21,629 nt of DNA from JBLNCE01 sp050260415 (lineage in GTDB: Bacteria; Bacillota; UBA4882; JAAYXC01): positions 1 through 21,629 of the forward strand of contig JBLNCE010000076.1 of the NCBI GenBank assembly GCA_050260415.1. Reading direction: 5' to 3'. The stretch's first letter is position 1; each line of letters begins with the position of its first letter. A program made the translations under genes and the position numbers. Positions 7,976-14,937 of this stretch are shown here, piece after piece. The notes beneath the pieces are model-generated. The model worked only from the letters and a program-made list of their open reading frames with translations. It ran no database searches and had not been told where the DNA came from.

Positions 7976-8958
7976 TTTCCCTCCGCTCGCTCCAGCGCGG
8001 CGTGGCTAGTTCGGTTTTCTTCAGCGCCCTTGCCCTGCTTGGTGTGGTTTTGATCTATGCGCGGCGGGACTTGACCAATGCGTGGCGTCAAGTCTCTCCT
8101 GTGGCCGTTGCGGCCGCAGGCACCGCCATGATCCTTGTCTGGCTGGCCAAAGCGGCCCGGATGTGGATCATCGCGGGCACGATGGGCGCCGCCATCCCGT
8201 TTCGCCGTTTCCTGCAGATCTATCTGACCACTTGCTTTGTCTCACATATCACACCTTTTAGCGCCGGCGGCGTTCCTATGCAAGTCTATCTGGTCCACCG
8301 CGAGGGAATGTCCGTCGGGGCGGCCACCGCGCTGACCGCGGTCGACCTCGGCGCGAACTCCCTGGCCTTTATCTTGTCTATCCCGGTGGCATTGAGCCTG
8401 GCCGGAAAGGGACCGGCCATCACGATCCCGGCATGGCTCGGCTGGGTTGCCGGCGGTCTGGGCGCGCTCATCGTCCTCGGGTGGGCTTGGCAGCAACAAT
8501 ATGGCGCGCGCCATCAGGGTATCGCCGGCATACTCGCGCGATGGCGCCACGAGGCCGCCGTATTCCGACGCGGACTCGTGGAGACGGCCCGTGGGGGCCC
8601 CGTACGGTTGCCGATCATCTGCGGTCTGACGATCGGGTATTGGTTTTTCTATCTCATGGTGGCACCGATCATCCTCTGGGGCATGGGCCTCAAGGTGGCC
8701 TGGGGATACGTGCTCGCCGCCCAATTGGCCCATAATTTCCTGCAGGTATTGCTGCCGACGCCCGGTGGCAGCGGCGGTTCTGAACTCTTGCTCCTCGGGG
8801 TTTTCGCGCCGGTCCTCCGGCCGGGGCAGGCGGGAGTCTTCGTCTTATTGTGGAAAGCCTATACCTTCTACTCGACGCTGGTCCTGGGCGGCTACTTTTT
8901 TTGGCGGCTGCTCGGGGCGAAAGGAGCGCTTCATGGGGCAGGTCATCGGGAGAGGTGA
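7972..8958 (+). CDS. Integral membrane protein, LPG-synthase TM/UPF0104 family
   Basis: The 328-residue protein starts at TTG 7972 (ATTGA overlap with the GT9 stop) with GGGGAGGG 9 nt upstream. It has about seven to eight hydrophobic helices and the family signatures HITPFSAGGVPMQVYL and VLLPTPGGSGGSELLLLGVF, typical of the flippase-like domain shared by MprF, AglD and related proteins. The soluble LPG-synthase aminoacyl transferase domain is absent, so a lysyl-PG synthase role is unlikely; lipid-linked intermediate handling or flipping is more plausible. The next gene starts 26 nt inside its 3' end. Confidence 0.85.
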   Translation: MISLRSLQRGVASSVFFSALALLGVVLIYARRDLTNAWRQVSPVAVAAAGTAMILVWLAKAARMWIIAGTMGAAIPFRRFLQIYLTTCFVSHITPFSAGGVPMQVYLVHREGMSVGAATALTAVDLGANSLAFILSIPVALSLAGKGPAITIPAWLGWVAGGLGALIVLGWAWQQQYGARHQGIAGILARWRHEAAVFRRGLVETARGGPVRLPIICGLTIGYWFFYLMVAPIILWGMGLKVAWGYVLAAQLAHNFLQVLLPTPGGSGGSELLLLGVFAPVLRPGQAGVFVLLWKAYTFYSTLVLGGYFFWRLLGAKGALHGAGHRER

Positions 8959-9415
8959 CGTCGGGCGCCTGGCCGCGAGCCTCCGCCGGCAGGACATGAA
9001 GACCGTCTTGACGAACGGCTGCTTTGACCTGCTCCATATCGGCCACCTGCGCTATCTGCGCGCGGCCAAAGCCATCGGGGACGTACTGCTGGTGGGCGTC
9101 AACTGCGACGCGCGCGTCCGCGCGCTTAAGGGTCCTGAACGGCCGTATGTTCCGGAAGCCGAGCGGGTGGAGATGATCGCGGGCTTGGCCCCGGTGGACT
9201 ACGCTTTTATCTTTAGCGAGGATACTGCCGCGGGACTCGTCCGGGAGATCAGGCCGGACATCTACGCCAAGGGGGGAGATTACCGCGAGGAGGATATCCC
9301 CGAGGCGCCGGAGGTCAGAGCATGCGGCGCGCGGCTTGTAATCCTCCCGCTGGTGCCCGGCCGGTCGACCACGGGACTGGCGGCCAGGGTAACCGTGTCA
9401 CACATTGGCGTATAG
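8933..9415 (+). CDS. HldE C-terminal-type nucleotidyltransferase (heptose-1-phosphate adenylyltransferase-like)
   Basis: The product has 160 residues from ATG 8933, behind AAAGGAG. It carries the cytidylyltransferase-fold motif TNGCFDLLHIGHLRYLRAAK (nucleotide-binding HIGH), a KGPERPYVPEAER loop, YAKGGDYREEDIPE and a C-terminal PGRSTTGLAARV. This matches the RfaE domain II / HldE adenylyltransferase, which makes ADP-D-glycero-D-manno-heptose from heptose-1-phosphate. The HldE-N kinase is not fused and is not present in the window. With the upstream GT9 it suggests nucleotide-heptose donor synthesis. A close alternative is a nucleotidyltransferase for another sugar- or polyol-phosphate. Confidence 0.88.
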   Translation: MGQVIGRGDVGRLAASLRRQDMKTVLTNGCFDLLHIGHLRYLRAAKAIGDVLLVGVNCDARVRALKGPERPYVPEAERVEMIAGLAPVDYAFIFSEDTAAGLVREIRPDIYAKGGDYREEDIPEAPEVRACGARLVILPLVPGRSTTGLAARVTVSHIGV

Positions 9416-9426
9416 GAGGAAAGACC

Positions 9427-9876
9427 ATGACCGATCCAAACCAAGGTTTACACCGTTCGGAGCATGACCGTATGATCGCCGGTGTTTGCGGCGGTCTGGC
9501 CGAGTCCCTGCGGGCCGACCCGACATTGGTCCGCTTGGCCTGGGTTCTCTTGACTTTGGTCTCCTGGCTTTGGTTTCTTGGTATAGGCTTTTATCTGCTT
9601 GCCTGGTTCGTTTTGCCGGTGAGAGCCAAGGAAGGCGAAGCACCGCCCGTTTCCGTCTCCAGCGAACGCGCCTTCGGCAACCGCCGCTTGGGGCAGTTGA
9701 TCGGGTGGCTATTGGTGGGCGTGGGGATCGTGCTGCTGGCCGACCGGTTGACGGGCGGTTGGCTCGCGAGTTTTTGGCATGAGTTTCGACGCTACTTTTG
9801 GCCGATCCTGCTCATCGCCGTCGGCGGGGCGCTCTTGATCCATCGCGGATCGGATCGCGGCAGCGACGAGCGGTAG
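9427..9876 (+). CDS. PspC-domain membrane protein
   Basis: The protein has 149 residues and starts at ATG 9427 directly behind AGGAGGAAAGACC. The PspC domain (~8-60) begins LHRSEHDRMIAGVCGGLAE and has a long membrane helix ending WFVLPVR. Two more hydrophobic segments (LIGWLLVGVGIVLLA and YFWPILLIAVGGALLI) resemble the LiaI/DUF5668 C-terminal module. PspC-family proteins respond to envelope stress, which fits its position at the end of the VanW-glycosyltransferase run, 11 nt after the HldE-C gene. No terminator was found after it. Confidence 0.87.
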   Translation: MTDPNQGLHRSEHDRMIAGVCGGLAESLRADPTLVRLAWVLLTLVSWLWFLGIGFYLLAWFVLPVRAKEGEAPPVSVSSERAFGNRRLGQLIGWLLVGVGIVLLADRLTGGWLASFWHEFRRYFWPILLIAVGGALLIHRGSDRGSDER

Positions 9877-10128
9877 TTCGAACTATGTCATTCATCCCGG
9901 AAAAGCTTTGTACGGAGGCCGGATGCTGCGCCCCCACACAGGAACGGAAACTGTAATGCGAAAGCCAGGATGGCTCAGAGCGGGCCATGGTCGTCGCAGG
10001 CTTTGGCCCCATCGTGGGCCGGAGATGGGTTGTGCATCCCCGCGAATTGACGCCAACCTTGCTTATACGGATGGCGAAACAGTGCGTGACCAAAGGTGCT
10101 GATTAATTGCTTTTTAGGAGGTTCATCA
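9877..10128. other. 252-nt gap without a convincing gene
   Basis: The gap separates the PspC and DUF554 genes. It has several G/C-rich self-complementary stretches (around 9990-10040) but no clean promoter, terminator or recognised riboswitch. A 59-codon frame from ATG 9923 behind GGAGG exists but its product looks unlike a protein. The only firm element is AGGAGGT at 10116-10122, which sets the DUF554 start. Confidence 0.5.
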
Positions 10129-10830
10129 TTGACCGGACTGGGTACCATCATTAATGTAGGCGCGATTCTGGTTGGCGGCGCGATCGGCCTTGCCGGCAAG
10201 AGGGCCTTGCCCGAGCGGGCCACGAGCGCGGTGCTGCAAGTAATGGGGCTTTTTACGGCGGTGATCGGTCTGCGGATGCTTTGGCCGGGCCAAGCCCTGA
10301 TCTCCGCCCTGGCCAGTCTCGTGGTCGGCGGGTTAATTGGCGAATGGTTGCGGATCGAGGATCGGCTGCAGCAATGGAGCGAGCGCATCCTGGGCCGTTT
10401 CAAGCAGGCCGGGGGGTCGCCCGCCGAGGGGTTTCTCGCGGCCGGCCTGTTGTTCTGCGTCGGTCCCATGGCTATTCTGGGCAGCGTCTCCGATGGACTG
10501 AGCCAGGACTATGGCGTCTTGGCCACCAAAGCCATGTTGGATGGGATTGCGTCCATCCCCTTGGCGGCGACCTTGGGCGTCGGTGTATTGCTCTCATCGG
10601 TACCGGTGCTTGTTTACCAGGGGCTCATGACATTGGGCGCCATGTATGTGCAACCATGGCTCCGCGGGCCTGTCCTCACAGATCTCAACACGACCGGGGG
10701 TATCCTCGTACTGGCCATCGGCTTGAGCATCGCCGGGATCAAGCGTTTCCGGGTGGCCAATCTCCTCCCGGCCTTGCCGGTACAGGTGATTTTGTCCACG
10801 CTCCTTGCCGTGTCCGGCCGGATGTTCTGA
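10129..10830 (+). CDS. DUF554 membrane protein (YdfK/YqgA-like)
   Basis: The product has 233 residues, the family's normal size. TTG 10129 is placed by AGGAGGT 6 nt upstream and gives the typical N-terminus (M)TGLGTIINVGAILVGGAIG. Six or so membrane helices and the motifs FCVGPMAILGSVSDGLSQDY and KAMLDGIASIPLA identify DUF554. The biochemical function is unknown, and the family is widespread in Bacillota. The gene is separated from neighbours on both sides by non-coding DNA. Confidence 0.9.
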   Translation: MTGLGTIINVGAILVGGAIGLAGKRALPERATSAVLQVMGLFTAVIGLRMLWPGQALISALASLVVGGLIGEWLRIEDRLQQWSERILGRFKQAGGSPAEGFLAAGLLFCVGPMAILGSVSDGLSQDYGVLATKAMLDGIASIPLAATLGVGVLLSSVPVLVYQGLMTLGAMYVQPWLRGPVLTDLNTTGGILVLAIGLSIAGIKRFRVANLLPALPVQVILSTLLAVSGRMF

Positions 10831-10863
10831 CGCTTATGCACAGCGCCCGGGCTTATGCATGAG

Positions 10864-10885
10864 CGGCGGGGCCCGGCGCCCGCCG
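10864..10885. other. GC-rich hairpin after the DUF554 gene
   Basis: CGGCGGG (10864-10870) pairs with CCCGCCG (10879-10885) across 8 nt. There is no T tract in either direction. It lies between the ends of the DUF554 gene and a candidate minus-strand micro-ORF, so it could be a shared 3' structure. Confidence 0.35.
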
Positions 10886-10897
10886 GCCCGTTCGACA

Positions 10898-10984
10898 CTA
10901 GCGGCGGCGTTTGATGATCATGAACACGGTCTTGCGCCGTTTCTTGAGTATGGGATTGAGCAAGCAGGCCAGGAGTTGAAACAA
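10898..10984 (-). CDS. Candidate 28-aa basic small protein
   Basis: On the minus strand GAGGAGGGG (10990-10998) lies 5 nt before a TTG (10984) that opens a 28-codon frame ending at TAG. The peptide has a hydrophobic N-terminal helix (FQLLACLLNPIL) and a strongly cationic end (KKRRK...KRRR), giving an amphipathic, membrane-active look. The AGGAGG is as strong as those of the proven genes nearby. There is no clear promoter upstream and no homology was assessed. It might instead be a chance ORF in a noncoding gap. Confidence 0.35.
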   Translation of the reverse strand: MFQLLACLLNPILKKRRKTVFMIIKRRR

Positions 10985-11056
10985 GCGGACCCCTCCTCGT
11001 AATCCGGCGATCCGATGGCGTCTGCGCGTTCCAGAGGTACGACCGGGGTTGCGAGC

Positions 11057-11085
11057 GTGAAAGCAAGATTTCGGTACAGTATATG
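11057..11085 (+). promoter_or_regulatory. Possible promoter for gcvH-lipM
   Basis: GTGAAA (11057-11062) and TATATG (11080-11085) are 17 nt apart. Each is a 4-5/6 match to sigma-A boxes. Transcription from about 11092 would give a leader of about 130 nt containing the 11132-11174 hairpin. Confidence 0.3.
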
Positions 11086-11131
11086 ACTTAAGCCCGGGTT
11101 GACGTGCCATAAACTTGTGGACGGCGGATAG

Positions 11132-11174
11132 TTGCTTTCGCCGGGAGGAAAAGCCGAACCTTCGTCGAAAGCAA
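11132..11174 (+). other. Structured leader hairpin upstream of gcvH
   Basis: TTGCTTTCG (11132-11140) is perfectly complementary to CGAAAGCAA (11166-11174) and encloses a 25-nt purine-rich loop containing GGGAGGAAAAGCCGAACC. The stem ends about 33 nt before the gcvH ribosome-binding site. It does not match the glycine riboswitch core (the CUCUCAGG segment is missing) or other classes I can recall, so the role is open. Confidence 0.4.
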
Positions 11175-11220
11175 ATTGAGGGCGCTAAAACGAGGCTCGG
11201 CCGATTAGGAGGGCTACGTG

Positions 11221-11601
11221 ATGGTACCACGCGGACTAAAGTACACCCGAGAGCATGAATGGGTCAAGATCGAGGGGAACCGGGCCACCATAGGAATCAC
11301 GGATTTTGCCCAGCATGAACTGGGCGACGTGGTCTTTGTGGATTTACCGGATGTCGGGCAGAAAATGACTTCCGGCGCCACTCTAGCCTCGGTGGAATCG
11401 GTCAAGGCGGTTTCGGACGTCTATGCGCCGCTCATCGGCGAAGTCGTGGCGGTCAATGAGGATCTGGAGCACAGTCCGGAGTATGTCAACCAGGATCCGT
11501 ACGGCAAGGGCTGGATTGCCGTCATCGAGATAAGCGAGCCGTCGCAGTTGCCGGAGCTCATGTCGGCCGAAGAATACGAACCGCTCACCAAAAAGGCGTG
11601 A
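11221..11601 (+). CDS. gcvH: Glycine cleavage system H protein
   Basis: The lipoyl carrier of the glycine cleavage complex has 126 residues. AGGAGG (11207-11212) is 8 nt from ATG 11221; GTG 11218 directly before it is a less likely start. It opens LKYTREHEWVKIEG and carries the lipoylation site ESVKAVSDVYAP with Lys62. The genes for GcvT, GcvP and GcvL are not in this window, so H protein here may serve mainly as the entry point for lipoate assembly. Its TGA overlaps the GTG of lipM by 4 nt, and the pair is clearly one operon. Confidence 0.95.
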   Translation: MVPRGLKYTREHEWVKIEGNRATIGITDFAQHELGDVVFVDLPDVGQKMTSGATLASVESVKAVSDVYAPLIGEVVAVNEDLEHSPEYVNQDPYGKGWIAVIEISEPSQLPELMSAEEYEPLTKKA

Positions 11602-12410
11602 GCGTCAGGCGGATATGGCGGCTCATACCCCTCCGCGCCGAGGACGCCGCGCGTAACATGGCCGTTGACGAAGCGATCTTCCGCGTCTATGCGGAGGGCC
11701 GGGTTCCCCCGACCCTCCGTTTCTATACCTGGGACCCGTCGGCCGTCTCATGCGGCCGTTTTCAGAACGTGGCGGGGGAGGTCGATCTGGACGGCCTGGC
11801 CCGGCTCGGGTTCGGTGTCGTCAGGCGGCCGACCGGCGGCCGGGCCGTGCTGCACCGGGGGGATCTGACTTACGCCGTCGTCACCGGCGCGCGTGACGGT
11901 CTACCGGCGGGCGTTCTCCCCGCCTATCTATACCTCAGCCAGGGCCTCCTGTCCGGCCTGAGCTTGCTGGGCATCAAGGCGGAACTCCACACGCCGGCGG
12001 GGAAAGAGGGGGCCCGGGGGAATCCGGCCTGTTTTGCCAGTCCCTCATGGTATGAGTTGACCGTCGCCGGACGCAAGGTGGCGGGCAGCGCGCAGCGGCG
12101 CGAGGGAGGCGCCCTTCTTCAGCACGGGTCGATCATGGTCTCCTTTGCGCCGGCGGAATTGGCGGCCGTTCTTCGCCCGTCTAAGCCCATGCCGGATTAT
12201 GCCGCCCAGCTGGCCCGTTCAGCCGCGGGGCTCGGCGAGTTTGCGCCCGGCCTCACCATACCCCGCCTGGCGGCGGCGATGGTGAAAGGATTCATGGAGG
12301 CTTTGCCGATCGAGTTCCAAGAAGGAGGTTTGACGGAGGAAGAGGAGAGGCTGGCCGAGGAGTTGCGTCCAAAATACGCGGAGGAAGCCTGGTCGGCCAA
12401 GTGTCATTAG
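11598..12410 (+). CDS. lipM: Octanoyltransferase LipM
   Basis: The 270-residue protein is of the BPL/LplA/LipB fold. It has RRPTGGRAVLH, the NPACFASPSWYELTVAGRKV stretch and GSAQRREGGALLQHGSIM. Cys145 in ACF matches the catalytic cysteine that distinguishes LipM octanoyltransferases from ATP-dependent LplA ligases, and Lys160 is the conserved binding lysine. LipM moves octanoate from acyl-carrier protein to the lipoyl lysine of GcvH, encoded immediately upstream with a GTGA overlap. A LipL amidotransferase is the main alternative, but the direct gcvH partnership favours LipM. LipA (sulfur insertion) is not in the window. Confidence 0.85.
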   Translation: MSVRRIWRLIPLRAEDAARNMAVDEAIFRVYAEGRVPPTLRFYTWDPSAVSCGRFQNVAGEVDLDGLARLGFGVVRRPTGGRAVLHRGDLTYAVVTGARDGLPAGVLPAYLYLSQGLLSGLSLLGIKAELHTPAGKEGARGNPACFASPSWYELTVAGRKVAGSAQRREGGALLQHGSIMVSFAPAELAAVLRPSKPMPDYAAQLARSAAGLGEFAPGLTIPRLAAAMVKGFMEALPIEFQEGGLTEEEERLAEELRPKYAEEAWSAKCH

Positions 12411-12432
12411 CGTGATGTAGGATCGGGGCTCA

Positions 12433-12471
12433 CCCCCTGTTCCTCAGAGGGGCAATGACCCTAGCAGGGGG
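12433..12471 (+). other. GC-run stem between lipM and the TSCPD gene
   Basis: CCCCCTG (12433-12439) pairs with CAGGGGG (12465-12471). An alternative GGGG-CTCA-CCCC hairpin lies just upstream. No T tract follows, and it matches no riboswitch known to me. It is the only structure in the 129-nt gap. Confidence 0.3.
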
Positions 12472-12539
12472 CGAGTTCAAGACAGGACTTCGGCTGCGCT
12501 TTGCGTCTTCACCGAAAACCCAATATCTGGAGGTCTCAG

Positions 12540-12797
12540 ATGCGTCAAGTGTTTCACCCGGTCGGGACTTGCACGACCGAGATAGTTTTCGAAGTGCGGG
12601 AAGGCGTCCTCGAGGAGCTTTCGTTTGCCGGCGGCTGCCGTGGCAACCTGGAAGGACTAAGACGGCTGGCGATCGGTCGCCCCGTGCGCGAACTGGAGGC
12701 GCTGCTGCGCGGGATTAGTTGTCAGAACGGGACTTCCTGTCCGGACCAATTGGCGAGGGCGTTGGCCGCGTCCACGCGGGGTGGTAAAGCATGCTGA
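12540..12797 (+). CDS. TSCPD domain protein, four-cysteine family
   Basis: The protein has 85 residues, with GGAGGT 5 nt before ATG 12540. It carries the TIGR03905-type pattern: Cys11, Cys33 in FAGGCRGNLEGL, Cys61 and Cys67 in the TSCPDQLA end motif. The domain also occurs as a C-terminal module of B12-dependent ribonucleotide reductases; stand-alone copies in Clostridia have no established function and probably bind a metal or iron-sulfur centre. The last 7 nt overlap the start of the MscS gene. Confidence 0.87.
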   Translation: MRQVFHPVGTCTTEIVFEVREGVLEELSFAGGCRGNLEGLRRLAIGRPVRELEALLRGISCQNGTSCPDQLARALAASTRGGKAC

Positions 12798-13597
12798 GCT
12801 TGCTTAGCGGTTATTGGCGGGCTTTCTTGGCCGGTCCCGCCATAGGCGTTGCCAAGGCGATCGCGGTGGTGCTGGCGGCGGTGATCTTTTATCGTGCCGC
12901 CCGCGCGGCCATCAGGCGAGTCTTCATCAGCGGACCGATGCGCGGGCGCTATCTGGACAAACGCCGGTCGGATACGCTTGCCTCCGCGCTTACTTCGCTG
13001 CTGCGCTATACGATCTACTTTCTCGTCCTGGGAACGCTGCTGCCGCTGCTAGGGGTGAATATCAGCGCTCTGCTTGCCGCCGCGGGCATCGGCGGGGTCG
13101 CCCTTGCTTTTGGGGCCCAGCATCTCATCAGGGATGTCATCAATGGTTTCTTCATCCTTTTCGAGGATCAGATGGCCGTGGGGGATCAGGTGACCGCCGC
13201 GGGTGTCACGGGGCATGTCGAGGAAGCCGGCTTGCGGATCACGCGGATCCGTGACGGGGATGGGCGCCTGCACATCATCCCCAATAGCCAGATTACACAG
13301 GTGACGAACCTCTCGACCCCGGCCCGCCTTGGCCAGGTGGACGTGCCTCTCGGACCGCGGGCGGAACTCGTTCGCTATGAAGAACTGGTACGCGCGGTAT
13401 GTACTGAATTCGCCGCACAGCACGAAGGCCTGGCCGAAGGACCACGGCTGGCAGGGCTCGTCTCGACCAGCGTCGGCCCGGCCTTGCGCGTCACATTCAA
13501 GGCCGTGGGGGGAGGGCAGGACCAATTGGAAATGCTGCTGCGGCGTGCCCTTTACCAGGCCGTGACCGGCGCCGGGCTGCGTTGGAGAGCGAGGTGA
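12791..13597 (+). CDS. Small-conductance mechanosensitive channel, MscS family
   Basis: The product has 268 residues, and ATG 12791 lies inside the end of the TSCPD gene. The N-terminal helices (~17-35 and ~72-90) precede the pore helix AAAGIGGVALAFGAQHLIRDVINGFFILFED (~95-125). The beta domain follows, with MAVGDQVTAAGVTGHVEEAGLRITRIRD and HIIPNSQI. This is the compact three-helix MscS/YkuT type. It releases solutes through the cytoplasmic membrane on osmotic downshock. DUF951 follows 6 nt later. Confidence 0.92.
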   Translation: MLSLLSGYWRAFLAGPAIGVAKAIAVVLAAVIFYRAARAAIRRVFISGPMRGRYLDKRRSDTLASALTSLLRYTIYFLVLGTLLPLLGVNISALLAAAGIGGVALAFGAQHLIRDVINGFFILFEDQMAVGDQVTAAGVTGHVEEAGLRITRIRDGDGRLHIIPNSQITQVTNLSTPARLGQVDVPLGPRAELVRYEELVRAVCTEFAAQHEGLAEGPRLAGLVSTSVGPALRVTFKAVGGGQDQLEMLLRRALYQAVTGAGLRWRAR

Positions 13598-13603
13598 CGA
13601 CGG

Positions 13604-13807
13604 TTGAAGTTCTACCTGGGTGACGTGGTGCGGATGCGCAAAGAGCATCCATGCGGCGGCCTTGATTGGGAAGTAATGCGCGTGGGGATGGACTTTCGCA
13701 TCAAGTGCCTGAAATGCGGGCGCGTGGTCATGGTGCCGCGGCCCAAGTTCGAAAAGGCCGTCAAGACCGTGGTCAAAAGCATGATGCCGGAACTCGGGAA
13801 CCAGTAA
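13604..13807 (+). CDS. DUF951 family protein (YyzM-like)
   Basis: The 67-residue protein starts at TTG 13604, 7 nt after GAGGTG. It contains GDVVRMRKEHPCGG (Cys17), DWEVMRVGMDFRIKCLKCGR (Cys35 and Cys38) and a basic C-terminus. The pattern matches DUF951, a small conserved Bacillota protein probably with a zinc site and an RNA- or nucleic-acid-binding OB-like fold. Its pairing with MscS is common in this phylum and near the origin region. Confidence 0.9.
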   Translation: MKFYLGDVVRMRKEHPCGGLDWEVMRVGMDFRIKCLKCGRVVMVPRPKFEKAVKTVVKSMMPELGNQ

Positions 13808-13835
13808 AACAACTCATAACTCACCGCCAAGGGCA

Positions 13836-13841
13836 TATAAT
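13836..13841 (+). promoter_or_regulatory. Isolated TATAAT in front of the TM1266-like gene
   Basis: A perfect TATAAT lies in the 53-nt gap after DUF951, but no -35 box of quality is found 16-18 nt upstream. It could be a weak internal promoter. Confidence 0.25.
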
Positions 13842-13860
13842 ACCCTCCGAGGTGAGGTGG

Positions 13861-14103
13861 GTGGCAGGCAAACTGGCCATTATGGGTATCTCGCTGAACC
13901 ATCGCGAGGATTTCTCGCCAAAGGTGCAGGGGGTGCTCAGCGATTTCGGTGAAAAGATCCTGATGCGCGCCGGAGTTCCTAGCCCCGATCGGCAAAAAGG
14001 TTTGATCACCTTGGCACTCGAGGCCGAGGATGGCGCGATAAGGGATCTGGCCAAGCGGCTCGAGGAGATCGAGGGCGTCACCGTCCGGACCGTATCTTTT
14101 TGA
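13861..14103 (+). CDS. Small ACT-like regulator of the TM1266 iron-only hydrogenase family
   Basis: The protein has 80 residues from GTG 13861, behind GAGGTG at 6 nt. It runs KLAIMGISLNHREDFSPKVQ, FGEKILMRAGVP, a middle strand KGLITLALEAED, and ends LEEIEGVTVRTVSF. This is the ferredoxin-like/ACT-like layout of the TM1266 (putative iron-only hydrogenase system regulator) proteins, which are usually about 80 residues. No [FeFe]-hydrogenase or maturase gene is present here, so a regulatory target cannot be named. A strong terminator follows after 20 nt. Confidence 0.75.
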   Translation: MAGKLAIMGISLNHREDFSPKVQGVLSDFGEKILMRAGVPSPDRQKGLITLALEAEDGAIRDLAKRLEEIEGVTVRTVSF

Positions 14104-14123
14104 TCATGGTCCATATCCAAGAG

Positions 14124-14155
14124 CGGCGACCCGGATTTACGGGTCGCCGTTTTCT
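14124..14155 (+). terminator. Rho-independent terminator after the TM1266-like gene
   Basis: The 10-bp perfect stem CGGCGACCCG (14124-14133)/CGGGTCGCCG (14140-14149) has a 6-nt loop and is followed by TTTTCTT. It separates the MscS-DUF951 run from the GntR gene. Confidence 0.9.
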
Positions 14156-14189
14156 TGCCCCCCGTGTCACGGTCGATTGACATTCATGC

Positions 14190-14219
14190 TGGACGCAAGC
14201 GTGGAGCAGGTGCTATACT
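14190..14219 (+). promoter_or_regulatory. Extended -10 promoter for the GntR gene
   Basis: TGCTATACT (14211-14219) is an extended -10 with TATACT; TGGACG (14190-14195) is a fair -35 at 18 nt. Transcription would begin near 14226. That argues against translation starting at ATG 14186 and for a start downstream. Confidence 0.45.
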
Positions 14220-14236
14220 ACTCTAGGGGTATTGCC

Positions 14237-14917
14237 TTGCTGCAACAAGTAGAGGGACAGACTGTCGTGCAAGCCATCATCGACCGTATCGCGGGAGCCC
14301 TGATGAACGGTGAGCTGCATCCGGGCGATCGGTTGCCGCCCGAGCCTGATATGGCCGCCAACCTGGGCGTGAGCCGGACCGCGTTGCGGGAGGCGACCAA
14401 GACTCTCTGCGGATTGGGCGTACTCAGGGCGCGACGGCGCGGTGGAACCTTTGTCGCGGCCCAGTTTTCGCCCCGTATGTTGGACCCTCTCATCTTCGGC
14501 CTGATCATCGAGCGTGGTTCGCCGGACGAACTCTATGAACTGCGCGTGCTCCTTGAGGTCGATGCGGTGGAGCTTGCCATCAAGAAAGCTTCCGCGGCGG
14601 ACTTCGAGAAGCTCGAGGCAAGGCTGGCGGCCTTTGCCGACCTGATCCCCGCGGGTAATCTCGAAGCCTTGAATCAGGAGGATATGGCGTTTCATTGTAC
14701 CCTGCTTGAGATCGGGGGTAATCCATCCTTCGCCCGCGTGGCCATGGCGGTAATGCAGCTTTTCGCCCAGCCGATGCGGGTGGCCCTGCGGAGCATGGGC
14801 CCGGAAAAAGCTCTCAACAACCATCGTCTCCTGCTCGAAGCGATCAGAGCCCGGGACTTGCTCGAGGCCGAGCGCCTGATCGAACTGGCTTTCAGGGAAT
14901 CACGCGCTCATTTGTAA
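14237..14917 (+). CDS. GntR-family transcriptional regulator, FadR/FCD type
   Basis: The product has 226 residues from TTG 14237. AGGGGT is 6 nt upstream; the alternative ATG 14186 has no ribosome-binding site and would begin inside the likely promoter. The winged helix-turn-helix spans GELHPGDRLPPEPDMAANLG, then VSRTALREATKTLCG and RRRGGTFVA. The C-terminal FCD all-helical effector domain has EDMAFHCTLLEIGGNP and NNHRLLLEAI, with the His residues that often bind a metal or carboxylate ligand. Targets are unknown because the adjacent genes are ribosomal; autoregulation is possible. Confidence 0.88.
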   Translation: MLQQVEGQTVVQAIIDRIAGALMNGELHPGDRLPPEPDMAANLGVSRTALREATKTLCGLGVLRARRRGGTFVAAQFSPRMLDPLIFGLIIERGSPDELYELRVLLEVDAVELAIKKASAADFEKLEARLAAFADLIPAGNLEALNQEDMAFHCTLLEIGGNPSFARVAMAVMQLFAQPMRVALRSMGPEKALNNHRLLLEAIRARDLLEAERLIELAFRESRAHL

Positions 14918-14937
14918 CCCTGCTGCGATGACGATTC

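Noticed and set aside
9940..9995. Resemblance to the 3' part of a cobalamin riboswitch (GAAAGCCAGGA)
   Set aside because: The other conserved boxes (GGTGnnAnTCC, GCCACTG) are missing.
10048..10075. TTGACG as a -35 for DUF554
   Set aside because: The only AT-rich -10 (TTATAC) is 10 nt away, too close.
9923..10102. A 59-codon frame with GGAGG before the ATG
   Set aside because: Composition is rich in Arg, Gly and Pro, with no conserved-looking pattern; probably a chance frame in a GC-rich gap.
11132..11210. Glycine riboswitch before gcvH
   Set aside because: GCCGAA is present but the CUCUCAGG/GGACAGAG segment is not.
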